Source: Arthrobacter sp. NicSoilC5
Lineage (GTDB): Bacteria > Actinomycetota > Actinomycetes > Actinomycetales > Micrococcaceae
Length of the DNA: 64,000 nt
Assembly (NCBI RefSeq): GCF_019977395.1
Contig: NZ_AP024660.1
Coordinates: forward strand, 4,526,001 to 4,590,000
Reading direction: 5' to 3'
Each line of letters begins with the position of its first letter. Positions within the stretch are counted from its first letter, which is position 1. Below, in pieces: positions 36,379 through 45,630 of this stretch. A program made the position numbers and the translations under genes. The notes below the pieces were generated by a model, which made no database searches, was not told where the DNA came from, and was given only the letters and a program-made list of their open reading frames with translations.

Positions 36379-39297
36379 GTGGCCAAGGTCCGCGTACATG
36401 AGCTCGCCAAAGAGCTCGGTATAACTTCCAAAGATGCAGTGACAAAACTGCAGGAACTGGGCGAATTCGTTCGCTCCGCCTCGTCAACTATCGAGGCCCC
36501 CGTTGTGCGTAAACTGCGCAACGCCTTCCCCGACGCTGCCGCAAAGTCGGCGGCTCCGGCCGCAGCGCCCGCCGCTGCCCCCAAGGCGCCCGCTCCCGCA
36601 GCAGGCAACCGTCCTTCAGCCCCGGCTCCCGGCCCGGCTGCGCCCAAGGCTCCGGCCCCCAAGGCTGAGGCCCCGGCTCCGGCCGCCCCCGCCGAGCCCG
36701 CTGCCAAGGAAGCTGCACCGGCAGCGCCGGCTCCCGCCGCGCCTGCCGCCCCCGCAGCACCGTCTGCGGGTGCTCCTTCCACGGGTGCCAAGCCCGGTGC
36801 ACGCCCGGCCCCCAAGGCCGAGACCCCGGCTCCTTCCGCCCGTCCGGGTGGATCCACACCGGGTGCCTCCGGCCCCCGTCCCGGCGGACCCCGTCCGGGC
36901 AACAACCCCTTCGCCACTTCCCAGGGCATGCCCCGGGGCCGCGGCGGAGACGGTGAGCGCGCCCCGCGCCCCGGCAACAACCCGTTTGCCACCTCGCAGG
37001 GCATGCCCCGTCCCGGCGGCAGCCGCACCGACGGCGACCGTCCCGGTGGCCCGCGCCCCGCAGCAGGTGCAGGCGGACCGCGTCCCGGTGGGCCGCGTCC
37101 CGCAGCCGGTGCCGGTGGGCCCCGCCCCGCCGCAGGTGCAGGCGGACCCCGTCCGGGTGCACCGCGTCCCGGTGGTCCCCGTCCCACGCCCGGCATGATG
37201 CCCAACCGCACTGAGCGTCCCGCACCCGCAGGTGCAGGCCGTCCCGGTGGCGGCCGCGGTCCCGGACGCCCCGGTGGCGCTCCCGGCACCGGTGGTCCCG
37301 GTGGCGGCGGCGGTGCTCCCGCCGGCGGCGGTTTCGGCAAGGGCGGCCGCGGCCGCGGCGGTACCCAGGGTGCCTTCGGCAAGGGCGGCGCAGGCCGTGG
37401 CAAGCAGCGCAAGTCCAAGCGCGCCAAGCGCCAGGAACTTGAGCAGATGAGTGCCCCGTCGCTGGGTGGCGTGAGCGTACCCCGCGGCGACGGCAACACC
37501 GTCATCCGGCTTCGCCGTGGCTCGTCCATCACGGACTTCGCCGACAAGATCGAGGCAAACCCCGCCGCACTGGTCACCGTGCTGTTCCACCTCGGTGAAA
37601 TGGCCACGGCCACCCAGTCGCTGGACGAAGAGACCTTCGCCCTGCTCGGCGAGGAACTGGGCTACAAGCTCCAGGTTGTCTCGCCGGAGGACGAGGAGCG
37701 CGAGCTGCTCTCCGGCTTCGACATCGACTTCGACGCTGAGCTCGAAGCCGAAGGCGACGAAGACCTTGAGGCACGTCCTCCAGTAGTCACCGTCATGGGC
37801 CACGTCGACCACGGTAAGACCCGACTGCTCGATGCCATCCGCAAGTCCGACGTCATGGCCGGCGAACACGGCGGCATCACCCAGCACATCGGTGCCTACC
37901 AGGTCACGCACAACCATGAAGGCACCGACCGCAAGATCACCTTCATCGATACCCCGGGCCACGAGGCGTTCACCGCCATGCGTGCCCGTGGTGCCAAGGT
38001 CACCGACATCGCCATCCTGGTGGTCGCAGCGGATGACGGCGTCATGCCGCAGACCGTTGAGGCCCTCAACCACGCCCAGGCGGCCAATGTGCCGATCGTC
38101 GTGGCCGTGAACAAGATCGACAAGGAAGGCGCCAACCCGGACAAGGTCCGCGGCCAGCTGACCGAGTACGGCCTGGTTCCCGAGGAATACGGTGGCGACA
38201 CCATGTTCGTCGAGGTCTCTGCCCGCCAGAACCTTAACATCGACGAGCTGCTTGAGGCCGTCCTGCTCACCGCGGACGCTGCCCTGGACATGCGCGCCAA
38301 CCCGAACAAGGACGCCCGCGGCATCGCGATCGAAGCCAACCTGGACAAGGGCCGCGGTGCTGTTGCCACCGTCCTGGTCCAGTCCGGTACCCTGCGCGTC
38401 GGCGACACCATCGTGGCAGGCACGGCCCACGGCCGCGTCCGTGCGATGTTCGACGACGACGGCAGCGCCCTGACCGAGGCCGGCCCGTCCCGCCCCGTCC
38501 AGGTGCTGGGTCTGTCCAACGTGCCGCGCGCCGGCGACACCTTCTTCGTGACCGCTGACGAGCGCACCGCCCGCCAGATCGCCGAGAAGCGTGAAGCAGC
38601 CGACCGCAACGCCGCCCTGGCCAAGCGCCGCAAGCGCATCAGCCTGGAAGACTTCGACCAGGCCGTCGCCGAAGGGAAGATCGACACCCTCAACCTCATC
38701 CTCAAGGGTGACGTGTCCGGTGCCGTGGAAGCCCTCGAAGACGCGCTGCTCAAGATCGACGTCGGCGAAGGCGTGCAGCTGCGCGTCATCCACCGCGGTG
38801 TGGGTGCCATCACGCAGAACGACGTCAACCTGGCAACGGTCGACTCCGCCGTCATCATCGGCTTCAACGTCAAGCCCGCCGAGCGGGTTGCCGAACTGGC
38901 AGACCGCGAAGGCGTCGACATGCGCTTCTACTCCGTCATCTACGCAGCAATCGATGACATCGAAGCAGCGCTCAAGGGCATGCTCAAGCCGGAATACGAA
39001 GAATTCCAGCTCGGCACCGCCGAGGTCCGCGAAGTCTTCCGCTCCTCCAAGTTCGGAAACATCGCCGGCTCGATCGTCCGCTCGGGCATCATCCGCCGCA
39101 ACACCAAGGCGCGCGTCAGCCGCGACGGCAAGATCATCGGCGACAACCTCACCATCGAGACGCTCAAGCGCTTCAAGGACGACGCCACCGAGGTCCGCAC
39201 GGACTTCGAATGTGGTATCGGTCTTGGGTCGTACAACGACATCACCGAAGGTGACATCATCGAGACCTTCGAGATGCGCGAGAAGCCGCGCGTCTAG
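36379..39297 (+). CDS. infB: Translation initiation factor IF-2
   Basis: A 972-residue IF-2. A small N-terminal IF2 domain ([21 protein letters not shown]) is followed by a very long Pro/Ala/Gly/Arg-rich region (about 50-345) with repeated [13 protein letters not shown] and [13 protein letters not shown] units. The G domain has GHVDHGKT near residue 475, DTPGHEAF and NKID. Domains II, III and the C2 domain that binds fMet-tRNA follow. The GTG start is preceded by AGGAGAAAT. The linker is characteristic of high-GC actinobacteria. Confidence 0.97.
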   Translation: MAKVRVHELAKELGITSKDAVTKLQELGEFVRSASSTIEAPVVRKLRNAFPDAAAKSAAPAAAPAAAPKAPAPAAGNRPSAPAPGPAAPKAPAPKAEAPAPAAPAEPAAKEAAPAAPAPAAPAAPAAPSAGAPSTGAKPGARPAPKAETPAPSARPGGSTPGASGPRPGGPRPGNNPFATSQGMPRGRGGDGERAPRPGNNPFATSQGMPRPGGSRTDGDRPGGPRPAAGAGGPRPGGPRPAAGAGGPRPAAGAGGPRPGAPRPGGPRPTPGMMPNRTERPAPAGAGRPGGGRGPGRPGGAPGTGGPGGGGGAPAGGGFGKGGRGRGGTQGAFGKGGAGRGKQRKSKRAKRQELEQMSAPSLGGVSVPRGDGNTVIRLRRGSSITDFADKIEANPAALVTVLFHLGEMATATQSLDEETFALLGEELGYKLQVVSPEDEERELLSGFDIDFDAELEAEGDEDLEARPPVVTVMGHVDHGKTRLLDAIRKSDVMAGEHGGITQHIGAYQVTHNHEGTDRKITFIDTPGHEAFTAMRARGAKVTDIAILVVAADDGVMPQTVEALNHAQAANVPIVVAVNKIDKEGANPDKVRGQLTEYGLVPEEYGGDTMFVEVSARQNLNIDELLEAVLLTADAALDMRANPNKDARGIAIEANLDKGRGAVATVLVQSGTLRVGDTIVAGTAHGRVRAMFDDDGSALTEAGPSRPVQVLGLSNVPRAGDTFFVTADERTARQIAEKREAADRNAALAKRRKRISLEDFDQAVAEGKIDTLNLILKGDVSGAVEALEDALLKIDVGEGVQLRVIHRGVGAITQNDVNLATVDSAVIIGFNVKPAERVAELADREGVDMRFYSVIYAAIDDIEAALKGMLKPEYEEFQLGTAEVREVFRSSKFGNIAGSIVRSGIIRRNTKARVSRDGKIIGDNLTIETLKRFKDDATEVRTDFECGIGLGSYNDITEGDIIETFEMREKPRV

Positions 39298-39335
39298 TCT
39301 GGATCTGCCTGCGGGCGACTCAGCAGTGCAAAGGT

Positions 39336-39457
39336 GCGGGGCCGTTGGATTTTTCCGGCGGCCCCGCCCCTTCGCTGGGTGGCCTACGTCTTACGACGTC
39401 GGCCACCCAGCTCCGGCAGGCCCGATGCCACTCCCTGGCCGCCGGAAAAATCCAACG
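39336..39457. repeat. Nested inverted-repeat element between infB and rbfA
   Basis: A perfect 21-bp outer inverted repeat (39343-39363 with 39437-39457, CGTTGGATTTTTCCGGCGGCC and its complement, given by position) encloses a perfect 11-bp repeat (GCTGGGTGGCC 39374-39384, GGCCACCCAGC 39401-39411). That in turn encloses ACGTC-TTAC-GACGT (39386-39399). A competing 8-bp hairpin, GCGGGGCC (39336-39343) with GGCCCCGC (39360-39367), shares bases with the outer left arm, so both cannot form fully. It could be a regulatory RNA, a terminator or a MITE-like repeat. Confidence 0.8.
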
Positions 39458-39589
39458 CAGGTCCGTCGTGCACTCGCCACAGCGCGGGGCAGCCGGCCCC
39501 AGGTGCGTGGCAGATAACTGAAACGTCCGATCGCGGCCCCCGTGCCGCCGTCGTACGTCCCTAATTTTTTCTTCTTATAGGAGTTGTTC

Positions 39590-40099
39590 ATGGCTGATCC
39601 GGCACGTGCTGCCAAGTTGGCGCAGCGGATTAAGGTTGTTGTTGCTGAGGCTCTGGGCCGGAAGGTCAAGGATCCCCGGCTGGAGGGCATTACTGTTACT
39701 GATGCCCGCGTGACCAATGATCTGCAGCACGCCACTGTTTACTACACCGTCTTTGGCGACCAGGCTGTCCAGGCCGACGCTGCCAAGGGGCTTGAGAAGG
39801 CCAAGGGCGTGCTCCGGCAGGAGGTGGGCCGGAACATCACCGTACGCCTGACCCCCACCCTTGAGTTTGTGGCTGACCAGATTCCGGTGGTCGCGTCCAA
39901 CCTCGAAGAACTGCTCCGCGAGGCCAAGAGGCGCGACGCCGAGGTGGCCGCCCTTGCCGCCAATGCGCGGCACGCAGGCGACGCCGACCCGTACAAGTCG
40001 GACGCGTCCGCCGACGTGGACATCGACGAGGACGACTTCGACGAAGAGGACCTGGACCTCACCGACGACGAGGACCTCGACGAGGACGGCCACAAGTAA
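39590..40099 (+). CDS. rbfA: 30S ribosome-binding factor RbfA
   Basis: About 169 residues. The KH-like RbfA domain covers residues 1-115 (LAQRIKVVVAEALGRKVKDP, DLQHATVYYTVFGD, LTPTLEFVADQ). A very acidic tail (DIDEDDFDEEDLDLTDDED) ends the protein. It matures the 16S rRNA 5' end and aids cold growth in other bacteria. The ATG at 39590 has GGAG 6 bases before it, after a T-rich run. The first 40 codons favour T-ending codons, unlike neighbouring genes. Confidence 0.93.
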   Translation: MADPARAAKLAQRIKVVVAEALGRKVKDPRLEGITVTDARVTNDLQHATVYYTVFGDQAVQADAAKGLEKAKGVLRQEVGRNITVRLTPTLEFVADQIPVVASNLEELLREAKRRDAEVAALAANARHAGDADPYKSDASADVDIDEDDFDEEDLDLTDDEDLDEDGHK

Positions 40100-40109
40100 A
40101 GACGCACAC

Positions 40110-40138
40110 CAGGGCCCGGGAACGTATCCCGGGCCCTG
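40110..40138. terminator. Hairpin between rbfA and the convergent ScyD-like gene
   Basis: CAGGGCCCGGGA and TCCCGGGCCCTG form a perfect 12-bp stem with a 5-base loop (ACGTA). It lies between convergent genes, so it could terminate both; the T tract is weak. Confidence 0.75.
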
Positions 40139-40182
40139 AGGCATTTAATCCCGCCGCGCCCTGCCGGCGGGGGAGGCTGCCG

Positions 40183-41310
40183 CTACCGGAGGTCGGCCTT
40201 GATGACCTTGCCCGCAGGCGGCTGTGACGGGTCACCCAGGGCGTCGATGGTGGCGTAGAGCGTATGGCCGCTGATGTCGACATCGGCGGGCATGTTCACC
40301 GCCAGGAACTGGGAGCGGTCCCCGTCACAGGTGAACTTCAGGATCTCGCCGCCGAACAGCGATGCAACATAGACATCACCGTTGCCTGCTACCGCCAGGC
40401 CCGTGGGGCTGAGGATGTCCTCTGCCCAGAGGTCGGTGTCGCCGTTCCACGGGTTGATCCTGAAAATGGCACCGCGGGCCCCGAGTTCAGGTCCTTCCGG
40501 GCCGCCCGGCAGGGACGTCACATACAGCATCCCGTCAGGTCCGATCCCCACATCCGTGGGAACCGGTTCAAAGGCATACTCATGGCCCACCACGCACGCG
40601 GGCACCTCCACCGTGTTTCCCATCATGTCCGTGGGAATCCGCAGGCCCGCCGGAACCACGGCCGGCCGCGGCGCCAGCACGGCGACAGTGTCGATGTCAC
40701 CGTTCTTCAGGTTCACCTTGAGCACGGCGTTCATGCCTGCATCCGCAACATAGGCAGTGTTGTCGCGCACCGCCAGCGCATATGGATGGGAATCCACGAT
40801 GCCCCTGTAGCTGGGGGGCGGGAACTGCGGCCACGCGGCGAGGCACTGGGCGCTGACGTCGTCGCCGAATCCGTAGTGCTGGTCACCGTCGGGGTTGTGG
40901 CTCCGCTCGTAATCGGCAAAGTCGGCGATGGTCTCAACATCGCCCCGGGCGTCAATGGACTTCAGGTACCCGTGCAGCCCTGCGGGGTCGCCCTGGCCGG
41001 CGCCCACGCTTTCAAGGAAGTACGTCGTGCTGCCGCGGGTGTCGGCCCCGGCCACCTCCCAGCCCTGGGGAGTGTCCGTGGAAAGGTCCTCCGTGGACCC
41101 GTCCCGGTCGATCCGGGTGAGCTTTCCGGCAAAATCCTGGGACACCAGGACGGATTTTCCGGGTCCGGCAGTGACATGCAGCGGCGAGACGAAGCCTCCT
41201 GCAACCACATCGTAATCCGGTGTCTTGGCGGAAGCGGCGGCAGGGCCTGCGGACGCGATGGCAGCGGCCGAGGCCGCCGTACAGGCTAAGAGTGCAAGTC
41301 TTTTGTTCAT
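40183..41310 (-). CDS. Secreted ScyD/ScyE-like beta-propeller protein
   Basis: About 375 residues. A signal peptide (MNKRLALLACTAASAAAIAS, cleavage near AASA) precedes repeated beta-propeller blades such as HVTAGPGKSVLVSQ, YALAVRDNTAYVADAG, VGIGPDGMLYVTSLPGG and GLAVAGNGDVYVASLFGG. The layout matches the ScyD/ScyE family of exported proteins; the function in non-cyanobacteria is unknown. The ATG at 41310 is the only start giving a proper signal peptide. The gene is convergent with rbfA and divergent from the deaminase gene. Confidence 0.8.
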   Translation of the reverse strand: MNKRLALLACTAASAAAIASAGPAAASAKTPDYDVVAGGFVSPLHVTAGPGKSVLVSQDFAGKLTRIDRDGSTEDLSTDTPQGWEVAGADTRGSTTYFLESVGAGQGDPAGLHGYLKSIDARGDVETIADFADYERSHNPDGDQHYGFGDDVSAQCLAAWPQFPPPSYRGIVDSHPYALAVRDNTAYVADAGMNAVLKVNLKNGDIDTVAVLAPRPAVVPAGLRIPTDMMGNTVEVPACVVGHEYAFEPVPTDVGIGPDGMLYVTSLPGGPEGPELGARGAIFRINPWNGDTDLWAEDILSPTGLAVAGNGDVYVASLFGGEILKFTCDGDRSQFLAVNMPADVDISGHTLYATIDALGDPSQPPAGKVIKADLR

Positions 41311-41483
41311 TGGGTACTCCGGGGTGCGGGCCCTTGCGGGCTGGATGTGGAGCCTCCGCGGAGGCAAAATGGATCCCCCGGGCGCAAGCGTAGGCCCGTA
41401 CCGGCTGGTAGTGGTTGGGGGCATCTCCCCTTTTTGGCCCCCTTTCCATCCCCCTCCGGGGCGCCCGTGGCTAGGATCGTGCT

Positions 41484-41987
41484 ATGACCTCCGCGGACCA
41501 AGGCAACAGCCCTTCCATCGACCCTGAGTTGAGCCAATACCTTGGGCAGGCCGTGGACCTGGCCACGCGGAACGTCGGCGAGGGCGGCGGCCCCTTCGGA
41601 GCGGTGGTGGTGACCCCCGACGGGCGCGTCCACGCCGGGGTCAACCGGGTGACCCGGGACAACGATCCCACCGCCCACGCCGAGGTGGTGGCCATCCGGG
41701 CCGCGGCGGCAGCAACGGTGAATTTCGACCTCACCGGCTCAGTCCTCTACGCAAGCTGTGAGCCGTGCCCCATGTGCCTGGCATCGGCCCTGTGGGCCAG
41801 GATCAGCCACGTCTACTTCGCCGCCGACCGGCACGGGGCAGCGGCTGCAGGCTTTGATGACGCGCTCTTCTACGACTACTTCAACGGCGCCGCGCCGGAG
41901 CTGATGCCGGTGACCAGGGGTGACATCCCGACGTCGGACCTCCCCTTCCAGACGTGGCGCGCCTTTGACAGCAGGAAGGAATACTAG
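41484..41987 (+). CDS. Nucleoside deaminase, guanine deaminase-like (CDA fold)
   Basis: A 167-residue cytidine-deaminase-fold enzyme. Zinc ligands are in TAHAEVVAI (His, with the catalytic Glu) and CEPCPMCLA. The length and the segment around GGGPFGAVVV resemble GuaD-type guanine deaminases more than TadA. It may deaminate guanine or a related base; the substrate is inferred. It is followed after 2 bases by the thioredoxin gene. Confidence 0.85.
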   Translation: MTSADQGNSPSIDPELSQYLGQAVDLATRNVGEGGGPFGAVVVTPDGRVHAGVNRVTRDNDPTAHAEVVAIRAAAAATVNFDLTGSVLYASCEPCPMCLASALWARISHVYFAADRHGAAAAGFDDALFYDYFNGAAPELMPVTRGDIPTSDLPFQTWRAFDSRKEY

Positions 41988-41989
41988 CC

Positions 41990-42427
41990 ATGGAACCCAC
42001 ACTCGTCAGCTGCCCCAGCTGCGGGAAGACCAACCGCGTGCCCGCACAGGCTGCCGGCCACCCCCGCTGCGGCAACTGCAAGGCAGACCTGCCGTGGATC
42101 GTGTCCGCGGGCGATGGTGACTTCGCTGCCGTGGCGGAGCAGTCCCCAGTTCCGGTGCTGGTGGATTTTTGGGCGGCCTGGTGCGGACCCTGCCGCATGG
42201 TCAGCCCCGTCCTGGACAAGCTGGCCCGTGAACGGCCGGGGAAGATCAAGCTGGTGAAGGTGGACGTGGACAAGTCGCCCGGCCTGTCGCGGCGGTTCGA
42301 CGTGCAGGCCATCCCCACGCTGATGGTGCTCGTGGACGGCAAGGTCGCGGCCCGCCAGGCAGGCGCCGCGCCGGCAGAGGCGCTGCGGTCCTGGCTGGAC
42401 AAAGCGTTGGCCGGCGCCCGCAGCTGA
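41990..42427 (+). CDS. trxC: Zinc-ribbon thioredoxin (TrxC/thioredoxin-2 type)
   Basis: A 145-residue protein. An N-terminal zinc ribbon (CPSCGK and CGNC, residues 8-30) precedes a thioredoxin domain with active site WCGPC near residue 63 and the cis-proline region IPTLMVLVDG. It reduces protein disulfides; the zinc module is typical of thioredoxin-2. It is probably cotranscribed with the deaminase. Confidence 0.92.
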   Translation: MEPTLVSCPSCGKTNRVPAQAAGHPRCGNCKADLPWIVSAGDGDFAAVAEQSPVPVLVDFWAAWCGPCRMVSPVLDKLARERPGKIKLVKVDVDKSPGLSRRFDVQAIPTLMVLVDGKVAARQAGAAPAEALRSWLDKALAGARS

Positions 42428-42445
42428 TACTGCCTGGCCCGGGTT

Positions 42446-43603
42446 TTAACGGCCGGCGGCAGGAAGCCGGGACAGTCCTTCCAACAGATCCTGCTTCCGG
42501 CCGCACAGCGCGATCCGGACCCACCCCTCGCCGATGGACCCGAAAGCAGTTCCGGGAGCCAGCGCCACCCCGGAGTCGGCCAGGAACCGCCGGACCCAGC
42601 TCCGCACATCGCCGCCGGTCACATGGGACATGTCCGCCCACAGATAGAACGCGCCCTGCGCCGGCAGGTAGCGGATGCCCTTCGCCGCCAGGACCGCGGA
42701 CGCCGCATCCCGGTTGTCCCGATAGTGCTGGTGCGCGTGCCGCACGTAGTCCTGCGGCCCGGTGAGGGCTGCGAGCGCGGCGTACTGCGGGGCGGACGCC
42801 ACGCAGGAGACGATCGACTCCATGACGTTGTCCATCTGCTGCTCCAGCCCCGGCGGGCAGATGAGCGCGCCGATCCGCAGGCCCGTCAGGCCGTAGGTCT
42901 TGGATAGCGTCAACGAGGTGAACACCCGCGCATCCTCCGCCGTGCCGCCGTCGAACCGTGCCGGGCTGACATGCGGGACATCGTAGGTGAATGCCTCGTA
43001 GCACTCGTCCGAGATGACCCAGATGTCATGGCTGCGGGCCAGCTCCACCAGCTCACGGACCAGGTCTTCACTGAGCACGGCGCCCAGCGGGTTGGACGGG
43101 GAGTTGAGTACCAGGACCCGGGTGCGGCTGGTGATCAGGGCTTCCACGTCCGCGACCCGGGGCTGGAAGCCGTGGTCCGGGTGCAGGGGATAGCCGACGG
43201 GAACGGCGTTCAGCAGCCGGCTGGTCATGGCGAAGGTGGGGTAGCCCGGGTTCGGGATCAGGATCTCGTCGCCGGGGGAGAGCAGCAGGCTCATGGCGAA
43301 GTGCAGGCCCTGCTGGGCGCCGGACACCACGTATACCCGCTCCGCGCCGACGTCCACGCCCTGTTCCTCCCGGAACCTGGCGGCGAACGCTTCCCGGAGG
43401 GCCGGGATCCCGGCGTTGGGCGTGTAGTTGGTTTCATCGCGGTCCAGGCAGGCGATGCCGGCGTCCAGGACGTGGCGGGGGAGGGGGAAGCCCGGCTCCC
43501 CGATGCTGAGCACCACGGCGCCGGGAGTGCGCCAGGCGGCCTCGGTAATTTCGCGGATCTGGTTGACGGGCACGTCGCGGACATGCGCGGCAAGCTCAGG
43601 CAT
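42446..43603 (-). CDS. PLP-dependent class I/II aminotransferase
   Basis: About 385 residues. Class I aminotransferase motifs are VVLSIGEPGFPLP, YTPNAGIPALREA, PSNPLGAV, VISDECYEAFTYD and the Schiff-base lysine in TSLTLSKTYGLTGLRIG. It likely moves amino groups between an amino acid and 2-oxoglutarate; the substrate is not evident. The ATG at 43603 has AGGA 8 bases upstream; the ATG at 43612 is an alternative. It is divergent from truB and convergent with trxC. Confidence 0.88.
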   Translation of the reverse strand: MPELAAHVRDVPVNQIREITEAAWRTPGAVVLSIGEPGFPLPRHVLDAGIACLDRDETNYTPNAGIPALREAFAARFREEQGVDVGAERVYVVSGAQQGLHFAMSLLLSPGDEILIPNPGYPTFAMTSRLLNAVPVGYPLHPDHGFQPRVADVEALITSRTRVLVLNSPSNPLGAVLSEDLVRELVELARSHDIWVISDECYEAFTYDVPHVSPARFDGGTAEDARVFTSLTLSKTYGLTGLRIGALICPPGLEQQMDNVMESIVSCVASAPQYAALAALTGPQDYVRHAHQHYRDNRDAASAVLAAKGIRYLPAQGAFYLWADMSHVTGGDVRSWVRRFLADSGVALAPGTAFGSIGEGWVRIALCGRKQDLLEGLSRLPAAGR

Positions 43604-43740
43604 GCCAGCCATCCTAGCCGTCCCCTGCCCCGCCTCCGCCCGCCCCGGTGACGTGGCCGTCGTGGTGGGCTGCCGCCGTCGTCCGCTCCCGGCCGGTACC
43701 CTGCACATGCGCCCCAACCTGCGCCCATATACTGGGAGGC

Positions 43741-44706
43741 GTGCTTTCTGGACTGGTGATAGTGGACAAGCCGCAGGGATGGACCAGCCATGATGTGGTT
43801 GGCCGGATGCGGCGCCTCGCAGGGACCCGGAAAGTGGGGCATGCAGGAACCCTCGATCCCATGGCCACCGGTGTCCTGGTGCTGGGCATCAACAAAGCCA
43901 CCCGGCTGCTGACCTACATCGTGGGCACTTCGAAGACCTACACCGCCACTATCCGCCTGGGCCAGTCCACGGTGACCGACGACGCGGAGGGCGAGGTCAC
44001 GGCCACCACGAGCGCGGCCGGCATCACCGACCAGCAGATTCACGACGGCGTCGCGGAGCTGACGGGCGACATCCAGCAGGTGCCCAGCAGCGTCAGCGCG
44101 ATCAAGGTCAACGGCGAACGCGCCTACGCCCGCGTGCGGTCCGGCGAGGACGTCAAGCTCGCCGCGCGCCCCGTGACCATCCACCGGTTCGACGTGCATG
44201 GCATCCGCAGGGACGCGGCAGCGGACGTGGTGGACCTGGACGTGACGGTGGAATGCTCCTCCGGCACGTACATCCGCGCCCTCGCCCGGGACCTGGGCAA
44301 CGCCCTCGGCGTCGGCGGCCACCTCACCTCGCTCCGCCGGACCCAGGTGGGGCCCTACTCGCTGGACCAGGCGCGGACCCTCGAACAGCTCGCCGATGAG
44401 CTCAATGTCCTGGACATGTCCCTCGCCGCCAGGGCGCTGATGCCCAACCGAGAACTCACCGCCGAAGAAACCGCCGAGATCTCCTTCGGCCGGCGGATCG
44501 CGGCCGGTGCTGCAGCCGGGACGCCCGGCGCCGCCACGGTGGAGCACCCTGCCGCGGCCTTCGCTCCCGACGGCACCCTGGTGGCCCTTCTCGCCGACGC
44601 GGGAAGCTACGCCAAACCGGTCCTGGTCTTCGCCCCCGGCACCGGGCCTGGCGCCGGGGCCGGACCTGGCGACGGTGCGGCAACAACCTCCGCAGCGGAG
44701 GCATAG
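43741..44706 (+). CDS. truB: tRNA pseudouridine-55 synthase TruB
   Basis: About 321 residues. The catalytic aspartate lies in VGHAGTLDPMATGVLVLG near residue 40. Other TruB motifs are GLVIVDKPQGWTSHDVV at the N-terminus and CSSGTYIRALARDLG. It makes pseudouridine 55 in the tRNA T loop. The GTG at 43741 has GGGAGGC directly before it. The C-terminal 25 residues are a Gly/Ala/Pro tail. Confidence 0.93.
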   Translation: MLSGLVIVDKPQGWTSHDVVGRMRRLAGTRKVGHAGTLDPMATGVLVLGINKATRLLTYIVGTSKTYTATIRLGQSTVTDDAEGEVTATTSAAGITDQQIHDGVAELTGDIQQVPSSVSAIKVNGERAYARVRSGEDVKLAARPVTIHRFDVHGIRRDAAADVVDLDVTVECSSGTYIRALARDLGNALGVGGHLTSLRRTQVGPYSLDQARTLEQLADELNVLDMSLAARALMPNRELTAEETAEISFGRRIAAGAAAGTPGAATVEHPAAAFAPDGTLVALLADAGSYAKPVLVFAPGTGPGAGAGPGDGAATTSAAEA

Positions 44707-44708
44707 GC

Positions 44709-45062
44709 GTGGACGCGTACTTTTGGATCATCCTGGTGGTCGGCCTGGTATCCACCCTGCTGTGCCTGGGCGCCGGGATCCTGAAGAAGGCACCCAACGA
44801 CGTCACCATCCTGTCCGTCGTGGCCGTCGAAGTGGCCCTGGTGGTCTACCTGGTGGGGTCGATCGTCCGCGTGATCGCCGGCGAACCGATCGCAGGGGAA
44901 GCCTGGGAGTTCTGGGGCTACATGGCCACCGCGATGCTCCTGCCACCCGCCGCCATCTACTGGTCCATCCTGGAGCGCACGCGGTGGAGCAACTTTGTCC
45001 TGGCCGCTGTCGGCGTCACGGCGCTGGTGATGGCAGCCCGAATGAATCAGATCTGGTACTGA
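44709..45062 (+). CDS. Small conserved membrane protein
   Basis: A 117-residue protein with four predicted helices (DAYFWIILVVGLVSTLLCLG, VTILSVVAVEVALVVYLVG, FWGYMATAMLLPPAAIYW, FVLAAVGVTALVMAARM). I recognise the pattern as a conserved actinobacterial membrane protein found next to truB, without a known role. The GTG start is 2 bases after the truB stop. Confidence 0.7.
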   Translation: MDAYFWIILVVGLVSTLLCLGAGILKKAPNDVTILSVVAVEVALVVYLVGSIVRVIAGEPIAGEAWEFWGYMATAMLLPPAAIYWSILERTRWSNFVLAAVGVTALVMAARMNQIWY

Positions 45063-45063
45063 A

Positions 45064-45531
45064 GTGGAAGAAGCAGCAGAAATGAAAGACCAGCAGGCCC
45101 AGCCCGCCACCGGAGAAACCGTCCGCAACACCCGCAATACCGGGCCCGGGCGCCTCCTGATCGCGGTGTACGGGGTGTTCGCCATCTCGGCCACCGCCCG
45201 CGCCGGCTACCAGATCCTCACCAAGTTTTCCGAGGCACCCCTGGCCTACCTGCTCTCCGCCTTTGCCGCCCTGGTCTACATCCTGGCCACCGTGTCCCTG
45301 GCCAAGGCCGGAACCACATGGTTCAAGGTTTCGGTTGCGGCGGTGCTGGTGGAACTTGCCGGCGTCCTGGTGGTGGGGACCCTGAGCATCCTGGACTCCG
45401 TGCAGTTCCCGCATGAGACCGTCTGGTCGCTGTTTGGCCGCGGCTACGGTTTCATCCCGCTGCTGCTGCCCATCCTGGGACTGGTGTGGCTTTACCGGCG
45501 CCGGCCCTCACAGGCGAAGACTGCGCAGTGA
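45064..45531 (+). CDS. Small membrane protein of unknown function
   Basis: A 155-residue protein with a charged N-terminus (about 25 residues) and four helices beginning at RLLIAVYGVFAISATARAGY. No named family is recognised. The GTG at 45064 nearly touches the upstream stop, suggesting coupling; the ATG at 45082 is an alternative. Neighbouring genes truB and ribF and the close spacing suggest one operon. Confidence 0.7.
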   Translation: MEEAAEMKDQQAQPATGETVRNTRNTGPGRLLIAVYGVFAISATARAGYQILTKFSEAPLAYLLSAFAALVYILATVSLAKAGTTWFKVSVAAVLVELAGVLVVGTLSILDSVQFPHETVWSLFGRGYGFIPLLLPILGLVWLYRRRPSQAKTAQ

Positions 45532-45630
45532 CGGGCAAAGCTGCGCAGTGAATCCGGGTAATCTTGAAGAGTTCCGCGGCCGGAAAGGTCCCGGAACGTT
45601 GATGCTTTCAGGCAGCTTAAGGCGAGGGTG

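Noticed and set aside
36616..38793. Long minus-strand frames opposite infB, rich in Gly/Thr/Cys
   Set aside because: They mirror the Pro/Ala/Gly-rich IF-2 linker and G domain; composition comes from the repeats on the other strand.
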